Shown here in pieces: positions 1 through 7,627 of a stretch of 39,258 bases of DNA. A program made the translations under genes and the position numbers. Below the pieces are notes generated by a model, which saw nothing but the letters and a program-made list of their open reading frames with translations, did not search any database and was not told where the DNA came from. The stretch lies in NCBI GenBank assembly GCA_034090805.1, contig JAXDRV010000129.1:1-39258 (forward strand), in the 5' to 3' direction. This stretch comes from Ornithomonoglobus_A sp034090805. GTDB taxonomy: Bacteria > Bacillota > Clostridia > UBA1381. Within the stretch, counting starts at the first letter, position 1. Each line of letters opens with the position of its first letter.

Positions 1-4
1 ACTG

Positions 5-243
5 CTGAACAATTATGAAACGCAGCCGCATAGCGGCTTAAAAGCGTTTCATAATTGTTCAGGTGTAAGGTTTTTTCATAAATATGAAAAAATCCTTGCA
101 CCCCAAATAAATATTTTGCTCTCAAAATATTTGTTTGGGCAGACTTTATCAATGCGAACTGTGTAAAATCTTTGATTTTACACGAAAAATTTTGACAATA
201 GTCATAATTTTTCCAAATGCGATTGAAAATCGCATTTGTTCAG
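5..243. repeat. Tandem array of six hairpins upstream of cysK
   Basis: Six inverted repeats follow one another almost without spacing. They are 5-23/44-62 (19 bp perfect, with an inner 6-bp stem 24-29/33-38), 62-80/83-102 (one mismatch and a 1-nt bulge), 102-117/124-139 (15 of 16), 161-170/174-183 (10 bp perfect), 184-196/201-213 (12 of 13) and 215-224/228-237 (10 bp perfect). The outermost bases CTGAACAA (5-12) also match TTGTTCAG (236-243), so the array as a whole is closed by an inverted repeat. The six stems have different sequences, so this is neither a CRISPR nor a simple tandem repeat. No open reading frame lies here. A terminator cluster, a recombination substrate or a folded RNA leader are possible; no function is assigned. 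Confidence 0.8.
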
Positions 244-289
244 TGAGCATTATATAGTAAAAATTTATTTATAAAGGAGCAGATATATT

Positions 290-1219
290 ATGAAAACATA
301 TGAAAGAATTACTGATTTAATAGGCGGTACGCCGCTTATGAAGCTGACGAATTACATCAAGAACAACGAGCTTGAGGCTGATATTTACGGAAAGCTTGAG
401 TATTTCAACCCTGCGGGCAGCGTAAAGGACAGAATCGCCAAGGCGATGATTGACGATGCGGAGGCGAAGGGACTGCTTAAGCCGGACTCGGTTATAATCG
501 AGCCTACGAGCGGAAACACGGGTATAGGTCTTGCGGCTGTAGCAGCGTCGAGAGGGTATAAGGTCATTCTTACAATGCCCGAAACGATGAGTATTGAGCG
601 CAGAAACCTTTTAAAGGCATACGGTGCGGAGCTTGTTCTGACAGAGGGCTCAAAGGGAATGAAGGGAGCGATTGCGAAGTCTAAGGAGCTTGCCGAATCA
701 ACGCCGAACAGCTTTATTCCGAGCCAGTTTACAAACAGCGCAAATCCGGAGGCGCACAAGGCATCAACGGGACCTGAGATATGGAATGATACGGACGGAA
801 AGGTTGATATATTTGTTGCCGGAGTAGGTACGGGCGGAACGGTGTCCGGCGTCGGCGGATATTTAAAATCACAAAATCCCAATGTAAAGGTCGTTGCGGT
901 AGAGCCGGCAGGGTCGCCTGTTCTGTCAAAGGGAACTCCGGGTCCGCACAAGATACAGGGTATAGGTGCGGGATTTGTTCCGGATACACTTGATACCGAT
1001 ATTTATGATGAGATCATAGCCGTTGAAAATGAGGACGCATTCAAAACAGGCAGAGCACTTGCAAAAAATGAAGGCTTGCTTGTAGGAATATCCTCCGGTG
1101 CGGCGGTATTTGCCGCAACCGAGCTTGCAAAAAGACCGGAAAATAAGGGCAAGGTAATAGTGGCACTTCTTCCCGATACGGGTGAAAGATATTTGTCAAC
1201 ACCGATGTTTTCCGAATAA
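290..1219 (+). CDS. cysK: Cysteine synthase A (O-acetylserine sulfhydrylase)
   Basis: This cytoplasmic PLP enzyme makes L-cysteine from O-acetylserine and sulfide. The 309-residue length is normal for CysK. The PLP-binding lysine is expected at K46 in PAGSVKDR, the substrate loop TSGNTG is at 73-78, the phosphate-binding GTGGT stretch sits near residue 180, and GISSGAA lies near the C-terminus. The start follows AAAGGAGCAG at about the right spacing. It stands alone: no cysE or other sulfur gene is next to it, and a strong terminator follows 7 bases after the stop. Upstream is the six-hairpin array, which could affect its expression, although no T-box or SAM riboswitch consensus was recognised. 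CysM is the main alternative name. Confidence 0.95.
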   Translation: MKTYERITDLIGGTPLMKLTNYIKNNELEADIYGKLEYFNPAGSVKDRIAKAMIDDAEAKGLLKPDSVIIEPTSGNTGIGLAAVAASRGYKVILTMPETMSIERRNLLKAYGAELVLTEGSKGMKGAIAKSKELAESTPNSFIPSQFTNSANPEAHKASTGPEIWNDTDGKVDIFVAGVGTGGTVSGVGGYLKSQNPNVKVVAVEPAGSPVLSKGTPGPHKIQGIGAGFVPDTLDTDIYDEIIAVENEDAFKTGRALAKNEGLLVGISSGAAVFAATELAKRPENKGKVIVALLPDTGERYLSTPMFSE

Positions 1220-1226
1220 GGAGATA

Positions 1227-1266
1227 AACGCTCCGTCCCGATGTATCGCAGGACGGAGCGTTTTTT
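1227..1266 (+). terminator. Rho-independent terminator of cysK
   Basis: A perfect 12-bp stem (1227-1238 with 1251-1262) closes a 12-nt loop and runs into a T tract of six just after the cysK stop. Confidence 0.9.
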
Positions 1267-1304
1267 AAATTTTTAATTATTTTATATAAAAAAATAAAAC
1301 GGTA

Positions 1305-1333
1305 TTGACAAGACTCCCGATGTGGTGTATACT
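1305..1333 (+). promoter_or_regulatory. Promoter for the SGNH hydrolase gene
   Basis: TTGACA (1305-1310) is separated by exactly 17 bp from TATACT (1328-1333). It lies about 100 bases upstream of the start codon at 1433. Confidence 0.75.
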
Positions 1334-1432
1334 TCCAATATATACGATTGATTAAGCTCGGTGTGATTAAATTCAATATATCATTCGATTACTTAATGCA
1401 ATCCATATAGAATAAAATCAAGGAGGAAAATT

Positions 1433-2404
1433 ATGTTTATAAAATACGACAGCGATGCGGTCAGACTGACGGGACGCTGGGGGAAAAACGGAGACGCAGC
1501 GGTTGCGACGGCGTGCGGCTCAAAAATTGAATTTGCATTTTGCGGAAATCTGGCGGTTATGAGGTTTGATATGACATTCAGCGAACATCCGTACCCGCAC
1601 GTTTGGATACAGGTTGACGGCGGAGCGAGAGTTGAGTCAACGATCGAAAAATACGTGAGAGTATATGCCGAGGGCGAGGGTCCCCATACCGTTACGGTTG
1701 TATACAAGGGTGCTGTGGAGATGCAGCACAGATGGTATGCGCCGCTTATAGGCAAAATTGCGTTTATGGGCTTTGAAGCCGACGGAGCGGGAGTGCTTGA
1801 GCCTGTTGACAGACGGTACATAGAATTTATCGGCGATTCGATTACCGAAGGAGTTTTGGTAGACGAGGAGTGCAGAGTAAATTCCGATAACGATCAGCTA
1901 AACCGCCCGTTCCAGGACGATGTTACGGCAACTTACGCATATCTTACGGCGCAGGCACTCGGCATGGAGCCGCTTGTGATGGGTTACGGAGCGGTAGGAC
2001 TTACAAGAGGCGGCTGCGGCTCAGTACCGGCTGTGGGTGAGGCATACGAGTATTGCTTTAACGGCTGTGAAACAGAGCTGCCGGAGCCTGAATGTATTGT
2101 AATCAATCACGGAGCAAACGACTGGGGGAGCGTTAAAGAGAAATATTTTGAGCGTTACGGAGAATTGCTTGACATGGTTTCGGAAAAGCACCCCGAAGCG
2201 AAGGTGTTTGCCGTAGGAGCGTTCTGTGGCTGGTGTCATGAGGAGCTTGAAGGCTTTGTCGAGGAGTATAACGCAAAAACGGGAAGAAATGTAATATACA
2301 TCAATACATACGGCTGGCTGCCGCCCGATCCGCTTCACCCCGGCAGAGCAGGTCACAAAAAAGCATCGGAGCATCTTGCTGCCGAGATAAGAAAGTTTCT
2401 GTAA
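1433..2404 (+). CDS. SGNH/GDSL-type hydrolase with N-terminal beta domain (CE2-like esterase)
   Basis: This is a probable carbohydrate esterase of 323 residues. Residues 1-125 look like the small beta-sandwich that precedes the catalytic domain in CE2-type acetyl esterases. The SGNH blocks follow: the nucleophile S136 in FIGDSITEG, the block II glycine in GYGAVGL (184-190), block III asparagine in NHGAND (225-230), and the Asp-His pair in DPLHP (D299, H302). There is no signal peptide, so it probably acts inside the cell on short acetylated sugars. AAGGAGG precedes the ATG. It has its own promoter and a shared convergent terminator, so it is a single-gene unit. The substrate is not readable from the sequence. 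Confidence 0.85.
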   Translation: MFIKYDSDAVRLTGRWGKNGDAAVATACGSKIEFAFCGNLAVMRFDMTFSEHPYPHVWIQVDGGARVESTIEKYVRVYAEGEGPHTVTVVYKGAVEMQHRWYAPLIGKIAFMGFEADGAGVLEPVDRRYIEFIGDSITEGVLVDEECRVNSDNDQLNRPFQDDVTATYAYLTAQALGMEPLVMGYGAVGLTRGGCGSVPAVGEAYEYCFNGCETELPEPECIVINHGANDWGSVKEKYFERYGELLDMVSEKHPEAKVFAVGAFCGWCHEELEGFVEEYNAKTGRNVIYINTYGWLPPDPLHPGRAGHKKASEHLAAEIRKFL

Positions 2405-2412
2405 TTATAACA

Positions 2413-2442
2413 AATAAAGACGGCTTTATTGCCGTCTTTATT
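2413..2442. terminator. Bidirectional terminator between SGNH gene and rnhA
   Basis: A perfect 12-bp stem (2413-2424 with 2431-2442) has A-rich and T-rich flanks, so it can serve both converging genes. Its right arm overlaps the last codons of rnhA. Confidence 0.8.
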
Positions 2443-3037
2443 GCGTAACGCCTGCGGCAGCTTTTGCCAAGCTGTCCGCAAGGTCGTTGTATTTATCTCC
2501 GCTGTGACCCTTTACCTTATAAAAGGTGATGTTTATTCTTTCTTTTACCTCATCATAAAATGCCTTGTATGCCGCAGTGGCTGTTTTATTCGTTTTCCAT
2601 TCACCCGTACACCATTTCTCTATTCCCGAATAATCATAGCAGATATACAGGTTTTTGATGTCGTTCTCAAGGCAGTAATTCATTGCCGCAAGCGAACCCT
2701 TTATTTCTCCGGCAACATTGCGCATTGATGCAAGCTCCTCGTCCTCAAATCCCTTGCTGATATGCTCCTCGCTGCCGTTGTGAAGAATAACCGCACCGCA
2801 GCCGAAACACTTTGTGCGTATATTATAGCTGCCGTCAACGTAAGCAATAGCCGTGTCGGGCGAGGTATCCGCCGGCAGCTCCGTTTTACCGCCCGCTCCG
2901 AGGTATGCAAGTGCGTCATCACGTGACGTAAAGCCTTTAAATTCCGCACCCTTATATCCCGTTACAAGCCTTTTGCATTCGTTCCAGTCGGTGAAAATAC
3001 CGACTTGTCTGCCTTGGCGCACCGCATAATATTTCAT
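2438..3037 (-). CDS. rnhA: Ribonuclease H1 with N-terminal hybrid-binding (viroplasmin-like) domain
   Basis: This enzyme removes RNA from RNA:DNA hybrids. The protein has 199 residues. Residues 1-46 (YYAVRQGR...GFTSRDDALAYL) form the small viroplasmin/HBD domain that binds hybrids, followed by a linker rich in Pro and Thr. The RNase H fold starts near 61. The four catalytic acids are visible as D68 (AYVDGSY), E111 (AGEIKG), D125 (CYDYSG) and D185 (KYNDLAD), with the flexible-loop histidine H178. The ATG overlaps the mnmG stop by 4 bases (ATGA) and follows GGAGG inside mnmG, so it is translationally coupled as the last gene of the DUF624-mnmG-rnhA operon. Confidence 0.93.
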   Translation of the reverse strand: MKYYAVRQGRQVGIFTDWNECKRLVTGYKGAEFKGFTSRDDALAYLGAGGKTELPADTSPDTAIAYVDGSYNIRTKCFGCGAVILHNGSEEHISKGFEDEELASMRNVAGEIKGSLAAMNYCLENDIKNLYICYDYSGIEKWCTGEWKTNKTATAAYKAFYDEVKERINITFYKVKGHSGDKYNDLADSLAKAAAGVTQ

Positions 3038-4911
3038 TTGACGTTTACCTCCGATTTTTTGGAATCGAGCCAGATTATCAGCACGGAAATATCCGACGGC
3101 GAAACTCCGCTTATCCTTGACGCTTGTCCGAGTGATTTCGGACGGATTTTATTCAGCTTTTGACGTGCCTCAAGCCGCAGACCGTATATTTCCGAATAAT
3201 CAAGCCCATCAGGCAGCAGTCTTGACTCCATTTTCTTGAACTGTGCCGCCTCCGCAAGCTGACGCTTTATATATCCGTCATATTTCAGCTTTATTTCAGC
3301 CTGTTCCCATACCGCCTCCGGGAGAGAGGGACGCTCTGTGTCCATCGGAGCGACCTTTTCGTAATTCAGCTCCGGACGCTTGATAAGCTCCGCAAGACGT
3401 ATGCCTGTTTTTATCGGCGTTGAATTGTATTTCTCAAGCACGGGATTTGCCGCACTCGGAGTTATTATCGTGCTTTCAAGGCGCTTTATTTCGGTTGCGA
3501 TAAGCTCAAGCTTTTTTTGCAGACGTTCGTATCGCTCTTTGCTGATAAGACCTACTCTGTATCCCATGGGCGTAAGCCGTTCGTCTGCGTTATCCTGCCT
3601 TAACAGCAGTCTGTATTCCGAACGTGATGTCATCATGCGGTACGGCTCATTTGTTCCTTTTGTTATCAAATCGTCTATAAGTGTGCCGATATATCCCTCG
3701 GAACGGTCAATAATCAGCGGTTCTTCGTTTTTCAGCTTGAGCGCCGCATTTATCCCGGCAACAAGACCCTGCGCCGCCGCCTCCTCGTAGCCTGATGTTC
3801 CGTTAAACTGCCCTGCTCCGTACAGACCGCTTATATTCTTAAATTCAAGCGTGGCAAAAAGCTGCGTGGGATCGCAGCAGTCATATTCGATTGCGTATGC
3901 GCTGCGCATGATTTCCGCATTTTCAAGACCCTTTACGGAGCGGTACATTTCAAGCTGTACGTCCTCCGGCAGACTTGTTGAAAAGCCCTGTGCATACATT
4001 TCCTTGGTGTCAAGTCCCATCGGCTCAATGAAAATCTGATGACGAGGCTTATCGTGAAAGCGCACCACCTTGTCCTCGATTGACGGACAGTATCTCGGTC
4101 CGACTCCCTCGACATAGCCGCCGTACATTGCGCTTTTTTCGAGGTTGTCCGTTATGATTTTATGCGTATTTTCGTTTGTGTATACAAGATAGCAGGGGAC
4201 TTTGTTTTCGCCCACCTGCTCCGTTTCAAAGGAAAACGGGGTTATTTTTTCATCACCGTATTCCTCCTCCATTTGACTGTAGTCGAGAGAATCGGCGTGC
4301 AGTCTTGCCGGAGTGCCTGTTTTAAAGCGTCTTAGCTCTATCCCGGCATTTTTAAGACTTTCGGAAAGGAGATTTGACGGGAACATTCCGTCGGGACCGC
4401 TTTCCTTTGAATAGCTGCCGATAAGGATTTTGCCGCGCAGATACGTGCCGGTGGCAATTATGACCGCACGTGCGCCGAACTCTGAGCCGGTTGCGGTAGT
4501 GACGCTTTTCACCGTTCCGTTTTCGATTTTTATATCGGTTATTTCCGCTTGCTTGACGGAAAGATTTTTACAGGCTTCAAGACGCTTTTTCATTTCTGTG
4601 TGATATTTTGATCTGTCAATCTGCGCACGCAGAGAATGAACGGCGGGACCTTTGCCGCGGTTAAGCATTTTTGACTGTATAAACGACGCATCGGCAGCCT
4701 TGCCCATTTCGCCGCCGAGAGCGTCAATCTCACGGACAAGATGCCCCTTCGCCGTGCCGCCTATGCTCGGATTGCAGGGGAGATTTCCCACAGCGTCAAG
4801 ACTTATCGAAAATATCACGGTTTTCATTCCGAGACGTGCTGCGGCAAGAGCTGCCTCGCAGCCGGCATGACCGCCGCCTATCACCGCAACGTCGTATTCT
4901 CCGAGAAGCAT
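3034..4911 (-). CDS. mnmG: tRNA uridine-5-carboxymethylaminomethyl(34) synthesis enzyme MnmG
   Basis: MnmG (GidA) works with MnmE to place the cmnm5 group on the wobble uridine of certain tRNAs. The protein has 625 residues, the usual length. The FAD-binding Rossmann motif GGGHAGCEAA is at residues 12-21, and the C-terminus carries the conserved helical domain that contacts MnmE (ending near NKIRPKSLGQASRISGVSP). Its start overlaps the stop of the upstream DUF624 gene by one base (TAATG), and GGGGAGG precedes it. Its partner mnmE is in the window too, but in a separate, oppositely oriented operon about 2.7 kb away. Confidence 0.96.
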   Translation of the reverse strand: MLLGEYDVAVIGGGHAGCEAALAAARLGMKTVIFSISLDAVGNLPCNPSIGGTAKGHLVREIDALGGEMGKAADASFIQSKMLNRGKGPAVHSLRAQIDRSKYHTEMKKRLEACKNLSVKQAEITDIKIENGTVKSVTTATGSEFGARAVIIATGTYLRGKILIGSYSKESGPDGMFPSNLLSESLKNAGIELRRFKTGTPARLHADSLDYSQMEEEYGDEKITPFSFETEQVGENKVPCYLVYTNENTHKIITDNLEKSAMYGGYVEGVGPRYCPSIEDKVVRFHDKPRHQIFIEPMGLDTKEMYAQGFSTSLPEDVQLEMYRSVKGLENAEIMRSAYAIEYDCCDPTQLFATLEFKNISGLYGAGQFNGTSGYEEAAAQGLVAGINAALKLKNEEPLIIDRSEGYIGTLIDDLITKGTNEPYRMMTSRSEYRLLLRQDNADERLTPMGYRVGLISKERYERLQKKLELIATEIKRLESTIITPSAANPVLEKYNSTPIKTGIRLAELIKRPELNYEKVAPMDTERPSLPEAVWEQAEIKLKYDGYIKRQLAEAAQFKKMESRLLPDGLDYSEIYGLRLEARQKLNKIRPKSLGQASRISGVSPSDISVLIIWLDSKKSEVNVK

Positions 4912-5822
4912 TACATTTCCTCCCCGCCGTCGGCGGCTTCGTCAATGTACACCTTTTTGGGCAACGCCTTTTCCTCGGTGTTTACTATTGTCTTTTTGAT
5001 TTTGCGTGCCGCATAAAATTCTATCGGAAAACGTGTGACAAGCATCAGCAGCACAAGCTCAATTATAATCATAAACATAGGATTGAATCCCACCATAAAC
5101 AGCACTGTCGAGATAATGCCCGCAAGCAGCGTAAGCAGCACGTTCATAGGCAGCATTCCGATACCGAACAGCGCAGCATTTTTGTAAAGCTGGCTGATTT
5201 TACATTCAAACGTTACCATGATTTGATAGATATAATAGTGCATCCAGGTATAGATTACGGAAATCATAATCATAAGCGATGTCAGCAGCATCCATATCGA
5301 GCTTCCGGTGTTGAGGTACATTGTATAGTAAAAATGTATTGCATTCATGCCGAGAAGCAGGACAACGATGTCTATAATTACGACAATCATGGACTGCTTG
5401 AAGTTTTCCTTAAATTTGTCAAAACCGTCGGAAATTATCCACACGGGATCACGCCTTGTAAAGCAGCGTGTTATGTATGAATACATAGCCGATGACGGGC
5501 CGCTGCCCCACAGTATAAATACTCCCGTTGCAAACATAAACCTGAATGCAAGCATCAGCATGGCGGCATTTGATTCAACGCTTGCTGCATCTGAGGACAG
5601 ACTCTGCGCAATATTTGTCACCCAGTCACTGTTTATCGGAGCAACAATGTAAAGCAATGCAAGATACGGCAGACTGAGAAGCGCATGAAGTGCGTTTGTA
5701 CCCAGCAGCTTTGTGAATTTTTCAAATATAATTTCCCAAAAACGGAAAAAACCTTTCTTTTCCGGCTCATCGGGATTTACTCCCGGACCGGGCTTTGCGT
5801 AATTAAAACTGAACAGACCCAT
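4911..5822 (-). CDS. DUF624 (YesL-like) membrane protein
   Basis: This 303-residue protein is an integral membrane protein of unknown function. About five or six hydrophobic segments are seen, near residues 44-62, 88-106, 143-160, 175-197, 220-242 and 246-264. The pattern with an early GTNALHALLSLPYL helix and a cytosolic TRRDP loop resembles the DUF624/YesL family, often found near sugar-uptake genes of Firmicutes. The C-terminal tail is charged (EEKALPKK...DGGEEM). It is first in the leftward operon with mnmG and rnhA and has an AAGGAG site. The link to tRNA modification is positional only. Confidence 0.75.
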   Translation of the reverse strand: MGLFSFNYAKPGPGVNPDEPEKKGFFRFWEIIFEKFTKLLGTNALHALLSLPYLALLYIVAPINSDWVTNIAQSLSSDAASVESNAAMLMLAFRFMFATGVFILWGSGPSSAMYSYITRCFTRRDPVWIISDGFDKFKENFKQSMIVVIIDIVVLLLGMNAIHFYYTMYLNTGSSIWMLLTSLMIMISVIYTWMHYYIYQIMVTFECKISQLYKNAALFGIGMLPMNVLLTLLAGIISTVLFMVGFNPMFMIIIELVLLMLVTRFPIEFYAARKIKKTIVNTEEKALPKKVYIDEAADGGEEM

Positions 5823-5851
5823 ATTTAATTATCTCCTTAACTTTAATTTGT

Positions 5852-6115
5852 AATTAGGGAATTGTAAAATGCCGGTTTGGGATTTGAGAGTGTTTTTGAA
5901 TTTATTTGTACTCAAACATCCCTTGCGGTAACTCGTCCAAACAAACTCAAAAACACTCTCAAATCCTATAATAGATTGCATTTTTAGAAGAATTTGTGAT
6001 GTTTATGATTAAGCTTCGGCGAGTTCCCGAACGAAGTGAGGGGTGTCTGAGCCGAAATTTAAGCAGAAACATCTCGAATTCCGAGAAAATCTTGAATTTT
6101 ACAATTACCTATTTA
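5852..6115. repeat. Palindromic intergenic element (about 260 bp)
   Basis: The 457-base gap between the divergent DUF624 and nrdR genes holds nested inverted repeats. The outer arms carry AATTGTAAAAT (5860-5870) and its exact complement (6096-6106), with similarity extending outwards over about 8 more bases. Inside lies a perfect 20-bp inverted repeat (5880-5899 with 5947-5966). A further imperfect pair is at 6009-6020/6051-6062, with a short TCTCGAATTCCGAGA palindrome at 6072-6086. No convincing gene is in the gap. The arrangement resembles a non-autonomous palindromic or MITE-like element. The same outer arm recurs at 14003-14062. Confidence 0.65.
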
Positions 6116-6213
6116 ATTTGTAATATAAATCATTGTAACACATTCTCGTGGTTTTTGCAATATGCGCCGGGAAAATATTTATAAACTTTCTGCGAAAAAT
6201 TTTAAAATACCTC

Positions 6214-6242
6214 TTGAAAAATCAAATAAAATATAGTATTAT
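6214..6242 (+). promoter_or_regulatory. Promoter of the nrdR operon
   Basis: TTGAAA (6214-6219) and TATTAT (6237-6242) are 17 bp apart, about 38 bases upstream of the nrdR start codon. Confidence 0.6.
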
Positions 6243-6279
6243 TATAATATAAAACCAAATCATAAAGGAGAGAACACAT

Positions 6280-6735
6280 ATGAAATGCCCATATTGCGGT
6301 TTTGCCGAAAGTAAAGTTATCGACTCTCGTCCGACGGAGGAGAATAATGCGATCCGCCGCCGTCGTGAATGCCTTAAATGTCAGAAGCGTTTTACAACAT
6401 ATGAAAAGCTGGAGGCAATATCACTTGTTGTCATAAAAAAGGATTTGTCCAGGCAGCAGTACGATCGCAATAAGATTTTAAAGGGCATTATCACCGCCTG
6501 CGAAAAGCGTCCGATTTCACTTTCGCAGATGGAGAAGGTGGCAGATGACATCGAGGGCGAGCTGTATCAGTCCATGGAGCGTGAGATAGAAAGCACACGC
6601 ATAGGCGAAAAGGTCATGGAAAAGCTTAAAATTCTCGATGAGGTGGCGTATGTCCGCTTTGCGTCCGTGTATAAGCGTTTTGACGATATACATACATTTA
6701 TGGACGAGCTGAGGGATTTGATTGATGAAAAATAA
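6280..6735 (+). CDS. nrdR: Transcriptional repressor NrdR
   Basis: NrdR represses ribonucleotide reductase genes in response to dATP/ATP. The 151-residue protein shows the family layout: a zinc ribbon with C3, C6, C31 and C34, the RRRRECLKCQKRFTTYE signature, then an ATP-cone domain from about residue 49 (VIKKDLSRQQYDRNKI). AAAGGAG sits 8 bases before the ATG. It leads an operon with the PHP phosphatase and mnmE. No ribonucleotide reductase gene is nearby, so its targets lie outside the window. No clear pair of NrdR boxes was recognised upstream of its own promoter. Confidence 0.96.
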   Translation: MKCPYCGFAESKVIDSRPTEENNAIRRRRECLKCQKRFTTYEKLEAISLVVIKKDLSRQQYDRNKILKGIITACEKRPISLSQMEKVADDIEGELYQSMEREIESTRIGEKVMEKLKILDEVAYVRFASVYKRFDDIHTFMDELRDLIDEK

Positions 6736-7624
6736 TATTATAAACGGCTGTATAGATCTTCATACACATTCAACAGCCTCGGACGGGACAATGACGCCCT
6801 CGGAGCTTGCTTTGCACGCAAAGCGGGCGGGACTTAGCGCCGTTGCCCTGACCGACCATGACACTCTCTCAGGACTGAGGGAGTTTTGTTCTAAATGCGG
6901 AGAAATAGGCATTGAGGGTATTCCGGGAGTGGAGATAGGCGCAAAATACAAATGCGAGATGCATTTGCTTGGACTGTTTGTTGATTACGAAAATAAGGAA
7001 TTTTACGATATACTCGACGATCTTGCCCATGCACGTGCGGAGCGCAACAGGAAAATGCTGCAAATAATGAACGAGGGCGGGATAGACATAACCGAGGAGG
7101 ATATAATATCACAGAAGGAAACACGTGACATGAATTCCTGCGGCAGAGCGCATTTTGCGGCGGCATTGGTAAAAAAGGGACTTGCGGAGGATTTCGGAGA
7201 TGCGTTCGATAAATATATCGGCAAGGGAAAGCCGTTTTACGCAGCAAGAAAGGCATACCCTCCGAATGAGAGCATACGTCTTATAAAGCTGGGCGGCGGG
7301 ATTGCCGTTCTTGCGCACCCGATGTATATCACAACGGACAGGGACGAGCTCAGAGCCTTGCTTACGGAGCTTAAGGGTTACGGACTGGACGGAGTTGAAT
7401 GCTACTACAGCCAATACGACAATGCTTTTACGCAGCTTTGTCTTGAGCTTTGCGAGGAGCTTGACTTAATTCCGACAGGCGGCAGTGATTTTCATGCGGA
7501 AAACAAGCCGCATATACCGATAGGTATTGTCGGAGAGAACAGAGGAGTGCCGTACGAGGTGCTTGAGAGGCTGAAGGAATACAAAAAATCAAATTGCCGC
7601 ATTGGGCGGCGGAACGGAGATTAG
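6725..7624 (+). CDS. PHP-domain phosphoesterase (TrpH/RNase AM-like)
   Basis: This metal-dependent phosphoesterase of the PHP superfamily has 299 residues. Metal-ligand motifs are visible in order: HTHSTASDG (from H13), TDHDT (near 44-48), the glutamate of GVEIG, LAHPMY and GGSDFHAENKP. In related proteins (YciV/TrpH, RNase AM) this set hydrolyses nucleotide 3',5'-bisphosphates or trims 5' ends of RNA. A TTG at 6722 is also in frame, but the GAGGGA at 6711-6716 is best spaced for the ATG at 6725. The start overlaps the nrdR 3' end by 11 bases, which implies coupling. Confidence 0.85.
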   Translation: MKNNIINGCIDLHTHSTASDGTMTPSELALHAKRAGLSAVALTDHDTLSGLREFCSKCGEIGIEGIPGVEIGAKYKCEMHLLGLFVDYENKEFYDILDDLAHARAERNRKMLQIMNEGGIDITEEDIISQKETRDMNSCGRAHFAAALVKKGLAEDFGDAFDKYIGKGKPFYAARKAYPPNESIRLIKLGGGIAVLAHPMYITTDRDELRALLTELKGYGLDGVECYYSQYDNAFTQLCLELCEELDLIPTGGSDFHAENKPHIPIGIVGENRGVPYEVLERLKEYKKSNCRIGRRNGD

Positions 7625-7627
7625 TAT

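Noticed and set aside
5..243. CRISPR array or T-box riboswitch upstream of cysK
   Set aside because: The repeats are inverted and all different, with no regular spacers; the T-box bulge consensus and specifier loop were not found.
385..951. 188-residue open frame antisense to cysK
   Set aside because: It is entirely inside a clear cysK gene, lacks a ribosome binding site and has the composition of a reverse-frame shadow.
4836..5480. 214-residue open frame opposite mnmG and the DUF624 gene
   Set aside because: The product is His/Gln/Lys-rich with no domain, spans the junction of two real genes on the other strand, and is best explained as a shadow.
5996..6184. 62-residue open frame in the DUF624-nrdR gap
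   Set aside because: It overlaps the palindromic element, lacks a good ribosome binding site and shows no protein-like pattern.
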